DNA of 64,000 bases from Desulfovibrionaceae bacterium (GCA_009783025.1 WRHY01000004.1:1-64000); one strand, 5' to 3'; shown: positions 24,491 to 33,622, numbered from the stretch's first letter. Program-made: numbers and translations. Notes: a model not told the origin generated them from the letters alone.

Positions 24491-26050
24491 ATGCGTCCAT
24501 TGCCGTTTCTTTTGCCGAAAAAACTCATCGGGGCTTTGTGTGGACTCCTGTTTTTCGGCCTGGCGATTTTTCCGGCTTCAGCCCCGGCCAAAGTCATTGC
24601 GGAAACTTCTTCGGCCAAGTTCCTTCGCATGACCCTGGCCGAAGCCATTGCCACCGCTCTTGAGCATAATGAGGACATCAAGGAAAGCTACCGCCGGATC
24701 AGCGCTGCCGAAGCCGCGGTGATGACCGCGGAAGGCGCGTATGACGTGAATGTGTTCAACACATCCCGCTACGGGCGCTTTGACTCTCTGACCACAGCCG
24801 ACTATGCGCCTACCGCCGTGACCAACGCGGCGCGCGGCTACCTGCGCACGGATACCGGCTTCAGGCAACGCATTCCCACGGGCGGCAGCCTTTCAACCTA
24901 TTATACCTATTCCCATGAACGGATGCTCGGCGCGTTCAACCAGCGCCGCAGGGCCGACAAGAATTATCTGACTGTCGAACTTGCCCAAAGCCTGCTCAAA
25001 GGCATAGGGGATAAAGAGGCCAGGGGCGCTATCCAGAATGCCGTGCTTGCCGTGCAGGATAGCGAGGAAGGCAGAAGCATGGTCGTCTCGCAGGTCGTGC
25101 TGGAAGTGATCCGCGCCTATTGGATGCTGGAGATGGCGCACAACAACTTGCAGGTGTCCAAAAAAACCTTGGGCATGGCCCAGGAAGTGCTGCGGCGTGA
25201 AGGCGTGCGTTTCAACCAGGGCATTTCCCAGGGGGTGGACGTGGACCGGGCCGGCATGGCCGTGAAGCAGCGCGAATACACCATGCTGCAATACGAACGT
25301 GATGTGGCTGTGGCGCAGGAACATCTGCTGCTGCTGATCAATTATCCCGGCTACTCCAGGGGCACCGTTATTCTTCCCTCTTCTTCTCCCAATAAATCTA
25401 TGGCGCCGCTGCCTGACGAGCAACAATCCTTCACCACGGCCCTGAGCAATCGCTATGAACTGAAGCAATTGGCCATCCTGCTGAAACAACTGGACATCGA
25501 GTACGATGTCAACTCCAACAAGCTCCTGCCCGTGCTCGATGTGAGCGGCGGGTACACGACCTCCAACGGTAACGATCATTTACGTTCGGCGGAAAACTTC
25601 AAGGATACCAGTAACAAAGGCAGTTGGTTTGTGGGAGCCACCTTTGCCTTCCCTTTGCAGAACAGGGAAGCCAGGGGCGCGCGCGACAGGACCTCGCAAA
25701 TCATCCGCATCGCCCACGAGCGGTTGAGCAAGACGCGGCGCAGTGTTGAAACGGAAATCAGGGATGCGTTGCATAATCTTGTCCTGGCCAAACACGGCAT
25801 ACCGGTGGCGCAAAGCGCTTATGAAAAGGCGCGCAAGACGATGAACGGCGAAATGGAGCGCTTCGAGATGGGCGGCGTGAACAACCGGGACCTGCTCGCA
25901 TCGCATGATGCGCTCGGCCGGGAGGAAATAAATCTTCATGCGGCCATTGTGAACTACAACGTGACCCTGGCCGAATACAATTACGCTTGCGCCCTGCTTA
26001 TTGAAAAATGTCAGATTGCGGTAGGCCATAACTCGGCCCGTATGCGCTGA
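24491..26050 (+). CDS. TolC-family outer-membrane factor
   Basis: 519 residues with a signal peptide (basic MRPLPFLLPKK, hydrophobic core, cleavage near PASAPA). The mature protein has the duplicated outer-membrane-efflux-protein pattern: LRMTLAEAIATALEHNEDIK at the first repeat, long amphipathic helices, a central strand region, and a second repeat beginning near TTALSNRYELKQLAILLKQL. It should form the trimeric beta-barrel/alpha-tunnel exit channel. It is the first gene of the export operon with GGAGGT upstream, and the adaptors for it follow directly. Exit-channel proteins alone do not determine the cargo; the neighbours point to the giant protein. Confidence 0.92.
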   Translation: MRPLPFLLPKKLIGALCGLLFFGLAIFPASAPAKVIAETSSAKFLRMTLAEAIATALEHNEDIKESYRRISAAEAAVMTAEGAYDVNVFNTSRYGRFDSLTTADYAPTAVTNAARGYLRTDTGFRQRIPTGGSLSTYYTYSHERMLGAFNQRRRADKNYLTVELAQSLLKGIGDKEARGAIQNAVLAVQDSEEGRSMVVSQVVLEVIRAYWMLEMAHNNLQVSKKTLGMAQEVLRREGVRFNQGISQGVDVDRAGMAVKQREYTMLQYERDVAVAQEHLLLLINYPGYSRGTVILPSSSPNKSMAPLPDEQQSFTTALSNRYELKQLAILLKQLDIEYDVNSNKLLPVLDVSGGYTTSNGNDHLRSAENFKDTSNKGSWFVGATFAFPLQNREARGARDRTSQIIRIAHERLSKTRRSVETEIRDALHNLVLAKHGIPVAQSAYEKARKTMNGEMERFEMGGVNNRDLLASHDALGREEINLHAAIVNYNVTLAEYNYACALLIEKCQIAVGHNSARMR

Positions 26051-26067
26051 AACAGCGGCTGTACCCG

Positions 26068-26976
26068 ATGATCGCCATCAGCAAAGCCTGCGGATGCAGG
26101 GCGGTTTTTTTCTTTGCGCTTTGTCTTGGGCTGCTTGTCTGCCCGGAAGGACGGGCAGCGGAACAGGCCCTGGAAGTGCAGGGCGTTTCCCGCCCCATGT
26201 ACAACGCGCAACTCAGTTTTGCCGTGCCCGGCAGTATTTTCGCCATTCCCGTGCAACCTGGGCAGGCTGTCAAAGAGGGCGATCTGCTCATGCATCTTGA
26301 CTCACGCGCCGAGGACAGCCGCCTGGCTCTTTTGGACAGTGAGATCGCCAGCACCATCAAAATCCGCACCCTGACCACCAGGATAGAACAGGCCCTTCTG
26401 GATATGGAGCGTTATGCCGGGGCGCTGCGCAAACAAGCCGCAACGCTCATGGAATACCAGCACGCGAAGCTTGCGCACAGCCTGAGCATCCTCGCGCTGG
26501 AGGAGGAAGAGTTCCGCATCGAGCAGCTCAAGCGCAGCAAGCAGGAGTTGCTTGCCCAACGCGAGCGCATGTATCTCTACGCGCCCTGCGACGGGTATGT
26601 GGAAGAAATCCTGGTCGAACGCGGCATGGCCGTGGATAGAAACGTGCTTGCCCTGCGTCTGGTATCCATAAACCCCATCCTGGTGGAACTGACCCTGCCG
26701 GTGGACAAGGCCCTGTTGCTGCAACCGGGTGATACGGTCGAAGTGACCCAGCCCGGCTCGGATACCATATTTCCGGGTGTTGTCGCCCATGTGGCGAAAA
26801 TAGCCGTTCTCTCCAACCGCACGTTAAAGGTGCGCGTCCATGTGTCCAACCCCGGCGGCATGCCTGTCGGCCTGATGGTTAATGTTCGTTTTCCTCATAT
26901 CGAGGCCGGCGGGATTCCTGCCGGAAGCGCCGGCCCAAATAACAATCAAGGAGCATCCAATGAGTCAGAAAAGTGA
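26068..26976 (+). CDS. HlyD/RND-type periplasmic adaptor protein
   Basis: 302 residues with a signal peptide (ACGCRAVFFFALCLGLLVC, cleavage near EGRAAEQ). A lipoyl/barrel-sandwich half motif (AVPGSIFAIPVQPGQAVKEG, then DLLMHLDSRAED) precedes a short coiled-coil hairpin (~75-165). The second half motif (LYAPCDGYVEEILVERGMAV) and a beta-barrel domain (ITLPVDKALLLQPGDTVEV-like) complete the adaptor. It should bridge the inner-membrane component and the TolC-like channel. It has no N-terminal membrane anchor beyond the signal peptide. Its 3' end overlaps the DUF3467 gene by 17 bases. Confidence 0.88.
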   Translation: MIAISKACGCRAVFFFALCLGLLVCPEGRAAEQALEVQGVSRPMYNAQLSFAVPGSIFAIPVQPGQAVKEGDLLMHLDSRAEDSRLALLDSEIASTIKIRTLTTRIEQALLDMERYAGALRKQAATLMEYQHAKLAHSLSILALEEEEFRIEQLKRSKQELLAQRERMYLYAPCDGYVEEILVERGMAVDRNVLALRLVSINPILVELTLPVDKALLLQPGDTVEVTQPGSDTIFPGVVAHVAKIAVLSNRTLKVRVHVSNPGGMPVGLMVNVRFPHIEAGGIPAGSAGPNNNQGASNESEK

Positions 26977-27313
26977 AAGCCAGCAGATCCGCCTCAACGT
27001 CAACGCGGATCAGATGAAAACCTCTTACGCCAATGCGTTTCAGACCCACTCCACGCCCGAGGAACTGCTGCTTTCCTTCGGCATCAACCAGACGCTGCCC
27101 TCGCAAGAAGAAGGCGTGACCGCGGACATGATTCTGCAGTTCTCCGACCGCATCATCATGAATCACTACACGGCCAAGCGCCTGACCCTTTCCCTGCTGC
27201 AAAGCGTGCGCGAGCATGAGGAGCGCTTTGGCGTGATCGAGCTGGATGTTTCCAAACGGCTGCAACAGGCGCACACCGCTGAAGTGAATGAAGCTCCTGA
27301 AACCAAACAGTGA
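26960..27313 (+). CDS. DUF3467 family protein
   Basis: 117 residues, cytoplasmic, with RBS AAGGAG. The core YANAFQTHSTPEELLLSFG, then the hydrophilic stretch, then FSDRIIMNHYTAKRLTLSLL fits DUF3467, a small widespread family of unknown biochemical role. The gene overlaps its neighbours at both ends (17 and 26 bases), so it is embedded in the export operon and is likely to be made in step with the adaptors. It may be a chaperone-like or assembly factor; this is inferred only from position. Confidence 0.8.
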   Translation: MSQKSESQQIRLNVNADQMKTSYANAFQTHSTPEELLLSFGINQTLPSQEEGVTADMILQFSDRIIMNHYTAKRLTLSLLQSVREHEERFGVIELDVSKRLQQAHTAEVNEAPETKQ

Positions 27314-29210
27314 CGCGACAACGGGCCGGGGGGCCTCCCATCGTTTGGATGCCCTGATCGGCTCGCTGTTTACCGCCGGCTCCCACGAGGAGCTTTTCCA
27401 GGCCATCTGCGGCCTGGGCTGTGAGACCGCGGGCGCTGTCGGCGTGGCCGTGCTCGCCCGGCATCAGGGCAATGTCAGGGTTATCACGGCATCTCCCCCG
27501 GCTTCTCCTGAAGCGGGGGAGATGCCGTCCTGGCTGCTGGACCTGGCTAAAAGCTACGGCCAGATGCTGGCGGAAAACTGCCAGACCGTAGCGCTCAGCC
27601 CCGGCCCCGGAGGCGCTCATGGCGTGTTCGTGCCGCTACTGACCAATGAGCACGGCAGTCTTGTTCTGGCGGCCTATGTGCTGGGCGGGCGGCAGATCCG
27701 CCTGCAAAGCGTCAGCGATATCCTGCAACTGGTGCGGGCCAGCCTGTTTCTCGTGGAACGGGCTTCGCAGAACGGCGCGGAAGCGAAAAACGACCTTGCC
27801 AGGGACGCGGCCGAAGCCGGTCTGCCTGACGTTGTGGATATTGTCAGCGAAGTGCAGACCTGTACCCGTTTCTTTGAAGCGGCTTCCACGCTTTGCGTGG
27901 AAGCCTCCGCCAAATTCGAATGTCGGCGGGTGGCCCTGGGCATTGTCCGCGAAGGGCATGTCAAGGCCGTGGCCCTGGACCAGATGGAAAGTTTCTCCAG
28001 GGGCACGCGCAGCGTCCGCCAGATGGAAGAAGTCATGCAGGAGGCTCTGGATCAGGACCGCATGATTCTCTATTCGTCGCTGGAAGGTGAGAGCGCCGAG
28101 CCTGGCGTCATCACCCGTGCCGCCCGTGAACTCGCGGCCACGTCCAATACGCGCCGCATCCTGAGCATTCCTCTGCGCACCCAGGAAGATATCAGCTTCA
28201 TCATGCTTTTCATGCTGGAGGGTGAAAGCTTTACCGATCATAAGTTGAGCGCTCTCAGCCTTGTCTGCCGCCTGGCCGCGCCGCGCCTGCGCGATCTGCA
28301 ACTGGCCGAGGAACTCCCCCTGAAAAAAGCCTGGCGCTATTTCGTGCTGCGCTCCGCCGACATTTTCGGTCCCCGGCGCACAGTGCTCAAGCTGGCCGCG
28401 TCCCTGATCGGAATAGGCCTGACCCTTTCCCTGCTCGTTTCCGGCGACATCGTGGTTTCCGCCCCACTGACCATAGAGGGTGTGCACAGTTATACCCATA
28501 CCGCGCCCATGGACAGCTATCTCTACGAGGTCCTGGCCCGTCCGGGTGACCAGGTGAAGGCGGGCGACATTCTGGGGCGGCTTGACGCCACGGAAATCGG
28601 CCTGGAAATGGCGGCCCTTGAAGCGCAGCAAAATATCCATGAAAGCCAGGCTGATCAGTACCTTCAGGAAGGCAAAGACGCTGAGGCCGCTATCGCCCGC
28701 CTGGAAGCCGACCGCACGGCGGCTAACCTGGCCTGGGCGCGCCAGCGCCTGGCCATGACCGAACTCAAGTCCAGCGTGGACGGTTTTCTCGTGTCCGAGG
28801 ATATGTTCCCGCGCCTCGGCCAGCCGGTCCGGCGCGGCCAGGAACTGTTCGAAGTCACGGATACCGCGTCCTTGCGCGTCATCGTGCACGTGGACGAAAG
28901 CGACATCAGCGACATCAACCGCACCATGGCCAAAGGCAAAGTGCGGGGCAAATTTACCCTGACCGCTTACCCGGACGTGCGGATTCCCTTTACCGTTGAA
29001 CGCATCCACCCCTTTGCCGCGGTCGCGGGCGCCAGCAACGGTTTTGAAGTGCGGGGCCATATCGATATCGACGCCGTTCCCGGTTCCCTGGTGCTGCGCC
29101 CCGGCATGGAAGGGCACGCCCGTATCATTGCCGGGGAAACACCTTTGCTCGCCCTCTGGACGCGCAAGCTGGTGAACAAAGTTCGCCTGATCATGTGGCG
29201 GTGGCTGTAG
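27288..29210 (+). CDS. GAF-domain / HlyD chimeric adaptor
   Basis: 640 residues. The cytoplasmic N-terminal ~360 residues look like two GAF-type sensor domains (LDALIGSLFTAGSHEELFQA... and TRFFEAASTLCVEASAKFE...). A single membrane helix follows at ~368-390 (LAASLIGIGLTLSLLVSGDI). The periplasmic part has the HlyD architecture: half lipoyl motif (YLYEVLARPGDQVKAGDILG), coiled-coil hairpin (~440-490), second half motif (MTELKSSVDGFLVSEDMF) and a beta-barrel ending in VLRPGMEGHARII. A normal HlyD has only a short cytoplasmic tail, so this one may gate export in response to a small ligand or interact with the ATPase. It overlaps the DUF3467 gene by 26 bases. Confidence 0.85.
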   Translation: MKLLKPNSDATTGRGASHRLDALIGSLFTAGSHEELFQAICGLGCETAGAVGVAVLARHQGNVRVITASPPASPEAGEMPSWLLDLAKSYGQMLAENCQTVALSPGPGGAHGVFVPLLTNEHGSLVLAAYVLGGRQIRLQSVSDILQLVRASLFLVERASQNGAEAKNDLARDAAEAGLPDVVDIVSEVQTCTRFFEAASTLCVEASAKFECRRVALGIVREGHVKAVALDQMESFSRGTRSVRQMEEVMQEALDQDRMILYSSLEGESAEPGVITRAARELAATSNTRRILSIPLRTQEDISFIMLFMLEGESFTDHKLSALSLVCRLAAPRLRDLQLAEELPLKKAWRYFVLRSADIFGPRRTVLKLAASLIGIGLTLSLLVSGDIVVSAPLTIEGVHSYTHTAPMDSYLYEVLARPGDQVKAGDILGRLDATEIGLEMAALEAQQNIHESQADQYLQEGKDAEAAIARLEADRTAANLAWARQRLAMTELKSSVDGFLVSEDMFPRLGQPVRRGQELFEVTDTASLRVIVHVDESDISDINRTMAKGKVRGKFTLTAYPDVRIPFTVERIHPFAAVAGASNGFEVRGHIDIDAVPGSLVLRPGMEGHARIIAGETPLLALWTRKLVNKVRLIMWRWL

Positions 29211-29219
29211 GGCAACATC

Positions 29220-31421
29220 ATGGACACCCGGCAGGAACGACACAGCACCTATCACGATCAGTGGTATCTGGTGGAAAGCCTCACCCCGGCCCTGCGCCCT
29301 GATGTGAACATCCGCCGGCAGACATACTGGGGCACTCCCTGGTATATTCTGAGCGAGCCGGACAACAACGCGCACTTCCGGCTGGCCCGTGGGGGATACG
29401 CCTTTGTATCCATGTTGGACGGCTCCCGCACCGTGCAGGAAATATGGGAAACCTGCCAGGATGCGGACGAGGATGAAGCCCTGACCCAAGGGGAAGTGAT
29501 CGCCCTGCTGGGCAGACTGCACACTTCCGGCCTCCTGCTTCTGGACATGCCGGCGGACACGGATACCCTCCTGCGCCGCAAGCAGGAACGCCGGTTGAAA
29601 AAACTCGGCAGCACGCTTTCCTCCTTTCTGTTTCTGCGCATTCCCCTCTGGGCGCCGGACGCCTTTTTCACCCGTTTCCAACATATCGGCGGCCTTGCGT
29701 TCAGGCCCCTCGGGTTTCTGCTCTGGCTTGTCCTTCTGTTCCTTGCCGCGCACGCCCTGATCGTCAACTGGGACATCTTTGTGGCCGAGGCCCGCCAGAC
29801 CCTGAACCCGGCCAACCTGATCTGGATTTACGCGGTCATCATCCTGGCCAAGATCGTGCACGAATGCGGCCATGCCTTTGCCTGCAAATACTTCACCGCC
29901 AGAGACGGCCTGACGGGCGACGTGCACAGCATGGGAATCATGCTCCTGCTGTTCGCGCCCGTGCCCTATATTGACGTAAGCAGCAGCGTGCAGATCCGTT
30001 CACGTTGGGCCAGGGCGGCCATCGGCCTGGCCGGAGTGTACTGCGAACTCTTTCTCGCTTTTCTGGCCACCCTTGTTTGGGCCAATACGGCCGAGGGCAC
30101 CAGTCTGCATCTGCTGGCGCGCAACTGCGTGCTGATCACCTCGGTCACCACCCTGCTTTTCAATATCAACCCGCTCCTGCGTTTTGACGGCTATTTCGTG
30201 TTCTCGGACCTCCTGGACATGCCCAATCTGTACCAGCGGTCCCAAGCCTATATGGTCTATCTTTTCAAACGCTGGCTGCTCGGTGTGGCCAAGGCCGTCA
30301 CCGTGGTGCATAAGCGAAACGAGAAGATTTTCTACCCCGTATACGCCACGGCCGCGTTTTTGTATCGTATCGTGATCACGGTGAGCATTTTCCTGATCCT
30401 GGAAGAAAATTTCGCAACCCTGGGCACGCTGCTCGCCGTCAGCCTGTTCCTGCTCTGGTTCGGGCTGCCGGCGCTTAAAGGTCTGGTCTACCTTTTCACC
30501 GGAACCGAGCTTGCCGGTATGCGGGAACAGGCCCTGCTGCGCTTTTCCCTGTTTGTCGGTGTGCTGGGCGTGCTGTTGCTCGGTATCCCCGTGGAAAGCG
30601 CGGTGGTGGTCGAAGGCGTGGTGGAGAGCCGGGAACAGAACGCTATTTTTGCCGAAGTTGAAGGCACCCTGACCGGTTTCGCGCTCACGGACACGTCCGT
30701 GAGCAAGGGTGTGACTCGAGTAATCACCATAGACAATCCCGGCTTGATGGCGGAACTGGAGCGCATGGCCCTTTCCGCGGCTGTGGTTCTGGCCAAGCTC
30801 GAACATGCCCACCACAAAGGAGATACCAATGCCGCGGGCATGTACGCTCTGGAACTTCAGGCAACGGTTCGGCAACTGGATATCCTGCGCATCCAGGCCG
30901 CGAAGCAGGCCATCAACGCGCCTGTCAACGGCGTGTGGGTGGCTCCGGATCTTACCCGCAGGCATGGCAAATGGATTGGCAAGGGCGATATGCTGGGCAG
31001 CATTTATTCTCCGGACAACCTGCGGCTGCGCGCCGCTGTGGATCAGTTCGACGCGGCCCGCCTGTTTGCCGAGCCGCTGGTCCGGGCCGAGTTCACCGTG
31101 TCCCGGCGCGCGGACATCAGGGACCGCGACGGGAAGCTGTTCAGCGCCCGGCCGGAAAACGATCCGGTACCGGCCGGGCGGCGTCAACTGTTTCATCCTT
31201 CCCTGGCCATGCAAGCCGGAGGGGATACAGCGACCGTGCAGGGGCCGCGTGGGGAAGTACTGACGGCCAGCCACTTTTTTGAACTGCGGCTGTTGCCGGA
31301 AGAGGAAGCCGTACCGCACCTCGCGCCGGGCCAGAAGGTCCTGGTGCGCCTGGTGTTCGGCAAACAGTCCTTGGGCGAACAGTGGATGCGCCGCATCCAG
31401 CAGTTTTTCAGGAACAGGTGA
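29220..31421 (+). CDS. M50 site-2-protease-like / HlyD chimera with PqqD-like N-terminus
   Basis: 733 residues. N-terminal ~40-110 is a PqqD-like winged helix (FRLARGGYAFVSMLDGSRTV, then EVIALLGRLHTSGLL). A polytopic membrane part follows with an M50 zinc site, HECGH (214-218), and a second site NPLLRFDG (317-324) supplying the Asp ligand, so both motifs of a site-2 protease are present. Further membrane helices lie at ~365-460. The C-terminal ~260 residues form a HlyD-like periplasmic arm (VVVEGVVESREQNAIFAEVE, a short hairpin, INAPVNGVWVAPDL). The protein probably sits in the inner membrane and joins the TolC-like channel, with intramembrane cleavage or cargo binding as possible roles. Ends just before a five-hairpin element. 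Confidence 0.87.
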   Translation: MDTRQERHSTYHDQWYLVESLTPALRPDVNIRRQTYWGTPWYILSEPDNNAHFRLARGGYAFVSMLDGSRTVQEIWETCQDADEDEALTQGEVIALLGRLHTSGLLLLDMPADTDTLLRRKQERRLKKLGSTLSSFLFLRIPLWAPDAFFTRFQHIGGLAFRPLGFLLWLVLLFLAAHALIVNWDIFVAEARQTLNPANLIWIYAVIILAKIVHECGHAFACKYFTARDGLTGDVHSMGIMLLLFAPVPYIDVSSSVQIRSRWARAAIGLAGVYCELFLAFLATLVWANTAEGTSLHLLARNCVLITSVTTLLFNINPLLRFDGYFVFSDLLDMPNLYQRSQAYMVYLFKRWLLGVAKAVTVVHKRNEKIFYPVYATAAFLYRIVITVSIFLILEENFATLGTLLAVSLFLLWFGLPALKGLVYLFTGTELAGMREQALLRFSLFVGVLGVLLLGIPVESAVVVEGVVESREQNAIFAEVEGTLTGFALTDTSVSKGVTRVITIDNPGLMAELERMALSAAVVLAKLEHAHHKGDTNAAGMYALELQATVRQLDILRIQAAKQAINAPVNGVWVAPDLTRRHGKWIGKGDMLGSIYSPDNLRLRAAVDQFDAARLFAEPLVRAEFTVSRRADIRDRDGKLFSARPENDPVPAGRRQLFHPSLAMQAGGDTATVQGPRGEVLTASHFFELRLLPEEEAVPHLAPGQKVLVRLVFGKQSLGEQWMRRIQQFFRNR

Positions 31422-31447
31422 GGTGAAATGATGGTTTCTGGCTATAT

Positions 31448-31584
31448 GCGGGGCTCCGCCCCGCACCCCGGCAGGGGCATCATGCCCCTGCACCCCCACA
31501 CCCGGAAAACGGCTCTGCCGTTTTCCGGAATGCCGGGTCCAGGGCCGGCTAGGCCCTGGCGGGGTGGAGGGGTGGAACCCCTCC
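31448..31584 (-). repeat. Five-hairpin repeat element, copy B (reverse orientation)
   Basis: Five hairpins at 31448-31464, 31472-31490, 31502-31528, 31539-31559 and 31566-31584. Read on the minus strand they appear in the same order as copy A (18355-18499). The central stem CCAGGGCCTAGCCGGCCC is the same in both, whereas the others keep pairing with different bases. It occupies nearly the whole gap between the M50/HlyD gene and the SecA-like gene. Confidence 0.85.
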
Positions 31585-31600
31585 TCCTACGGAGCCGAAC

Positions 31601-33583
31601 ATGAGTCTTGCTGACGGTTTCACATACGATCAAGTCTTTGCCGGACGCGATAAACCGCGCCGGGTTCCTCTCGGCTGGGACTGGGCTGTGGCGCGTTGCG
31701 AGCTTTTGTTCGCCGCCAAACCCAAAGCCTCGCGCCTCCTCGAGCAGGCGCGGAATGTGCTGGGCATGGAAGCGGAATGCGCCGCTCTGGCCGAGGAAGA
31801 ATTGTATGGTCAGTTAGACGAGGCGCGGATTATCTTCCGCCTGGGGCGTGAAACTGAAACAGACCTTGTACGCGCCATGGCCCTGGTGCGTGAAACGGCC
31901 TTCCGGGTGCGCTGTGAGAGACCCTATCTCCCCCAGGTGGCGGGCGCTCTCGGCATTCTTCAGAACTGCATCGTGGAAATGGCGACCGGGGAGGGCAAAA
32001 CTCTGACAGCGGCGCTGGCGGCCGTCATCGCGGGTTGGCGCGGCAAGGGCTGCCACGTGGTGACTTCCAACGATTATTTGGCCGCGCGCGACGGGGAAAT
32101 CATGGCCGCATTCTACCGGGCCTGCTTCCTTTCTTCAGCCTCGGTCACTCAGGACAATACTCCGGAAGAACGCAAGGCCGCCTATGCCTGCGACATCACC
32201 TACCTGACCAGCAAGGAGGTGACCGCGGACTTCCTGCGCGACCAGATGGCGCTCGGCAAGGTGAACACGCACGCGCGCATACTCACCCGGACCTTGACCG
32301 GACAAGATGTGCCGCGACTGGTGCAGCGGGGTCTTGCCTCTGCCATCGTGGACGAAGCGGACTCCGTGCTTTGTGACGGGGGCAGCACGCCGTTGATTAT
32401 TTCCGTGCCCAAGGATAACGCGCCGAGCGTAGAGCAGTATCTGACCGCTTCCCAAATAGCGGACAGCATGCAGGCCGGGCGCGATTTCCGCGTGAATCAT
32501 AAGTATCGTGAAGCCAGGCTGACGGACATGGGCCGCAAGAAAGTCATGGACAGCCAGAAGAATCCGCGCACCGCCTGGGCGCGGCGCACGCGGGCTCTGG
32601 AATTGGTGCTCCAGGCCGTGGAAGCGCGCGAATTTTTTCAGCCTTCCGTGCATTACGTGGTGCGGGAGGGCAAGGTGGTTATCGTGGATGAAGCCACCGG
32701 CCGCATCATGCCCGACCATGAATGGCGCGACGGCATCCATCAGGCCGTGTCGGCGAAAGAAGGGGTGGAGGTTGTGCCGCCGCGCGCCACCAGCGCCCAG
32801 TCCACCTTCCAGGACTTTTTCCTGCGCTACAGGATTCTCGGCGGCATGACCGGCACGGCTTGGGAAGCGCGCAGGGAGTTTCTGCAATTTTACCGGCTGG
32901 CCGTGGTGCGCATCCCCACCCACCGGCCTTGCATCCGCTACCGCTGCTACCATGCCTTTCACGTGACCCATGAAGAAAAAATCCGCGATATTGTGAATGA
33001 GGCGGCGCGGGAGCACGCCAAGGGCCGCCCCGTGCTCGTGGGCACAAAATCCATTGAAGCGTCCGAACACGTTTCAGCGGCACTGACCAAAGCGGGCATT
33101 GTTCATGAAGTGCTGAACGCCGTGCAGCACGAGCGTGAGGCGGAAATCATCACCCTGGCCGGGCGGAAAAATGCCGTGACCGTGGCCACGAACATGGCCG
33201 GGCGCGGCACGGACATCAAGCTTGAGGACTCGGTTCGCGAGCACGGCGGGCTCCATGTGATTCTGACCGAACTGCACAGCTCGGTTCGCGTGGACAGACA
33301 GTTGCACGGCCGGGCCGGACGCCAGGGCGACCCCGGCACGGTGGCGGAAATTATTGCCATGGAAGACGATCTGTTTGCAACCATTCCCGCCTGGGTTCGC
33401 CGTTTGCTGAAGGAACTGCTCAGGACGACCGTTGCCGGAGTCCGGGCGCGTAAAATAGCCTGGAAAATAGCCGCGTTGTGCCAGTGGTTTGGCGACCGCA
33501 GGGCTTTTCGCATGCGCAAGCAGATGATCCAGAGCAACCGCCATTTCGCGGATATGATCAGCTATAGCGGCAAGCAGACCTGA
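31601..33583 (+). CDS. SecA-like preprotein translocase ATPase lacking the C-terminal domains
   Basis: 660 residues, compared with about 830-900 for housekeeping SecA. Motor motifs are intact: Walker A MATGEGKT (127-134), TSNDYLAARD (155-164), Walker B VDEADSVL (DEAD 251-254), NMAGRGTDIKL (531-541), and GRAGRQGDPG (570-579). A preprotein cross-linking domain is present (~220-390, HYVVREGKVVIVDEATGRIM). After ~residue 595 only a short helical tail remains, so the helical scaffold/wing part and the zinc-binding SecB tail are missing or much shortened. Such a protein is probably a specialised paralogue that handles particular cargo, here likely the LEPR-XLL giant protein. RBS GGAG is seen upstream. 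Confidence 0.9.
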   Translation: MSLADGFTYDQVFAGRDKPRRVPLGWDWAVARCELLFAAKPKASRLLEQARNVLGMEAECAALAEEELYGQLDEARIIFRLGRETETDLVRAMALVRETAFRVRCERPYLPQVAGALGILQNCIVEMATGEGKTLTAALAAVIAGWRGKGCHVVTSNDYLAARDGEIMAAFYRACFLSSASVTQDNTPEERKAAYACDITYLTSKEVTADFLRDQMALGKVNTHARILTRTLTGQDVPRLVQRGLASAIVDEADSVLCDGGSTPLIISVPKDNAPSVEQYLTASQIADSMQAGRDFRVNHKYREARLTDMGRKKVMDSQKNPRTAWARRTRALELVLQAVEAREFFQPSVHYVVREGKVVIVDEATGRIMPDHEWRDGIHQAVSAKEGVEVVPPRATSAQSTFQDFFLRYRILGGMTGTAWEARREFLQFYRLAVVRIPTHRPCIRYRCYHAFHVTHEEKIRDIVNEAAREHAKGRPVLVGTKSIEASEHVSAALTKAGIVHEVLNAVQHEREAEIITLAGRKNAVTVATNMAGRGTDIKLEDSVREHGGLHVILTELHSSVRVDRQLHGRAGRQGDPGTVAEIIAMEDDLFATIPAWVRRLLKELLRTTVAGVRARKIAWKIAALCQWFGDRRAFRMRKQMIQSNRHFADMISYSGKQT

Positions 33584-33622
33584 AAGCGCTCAACGTCGCG
33601 GCATGCCGCGCGGGAGGGGACT

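Noticed and set aside
27636..29927. Antisense open frame of ~760 codons opposite the GAF-HlyD and M50-HlyD genes
   Set aside because: It overlaps two well-supported plus-strand genes and has no family motif; it is a shadow of their codon use.
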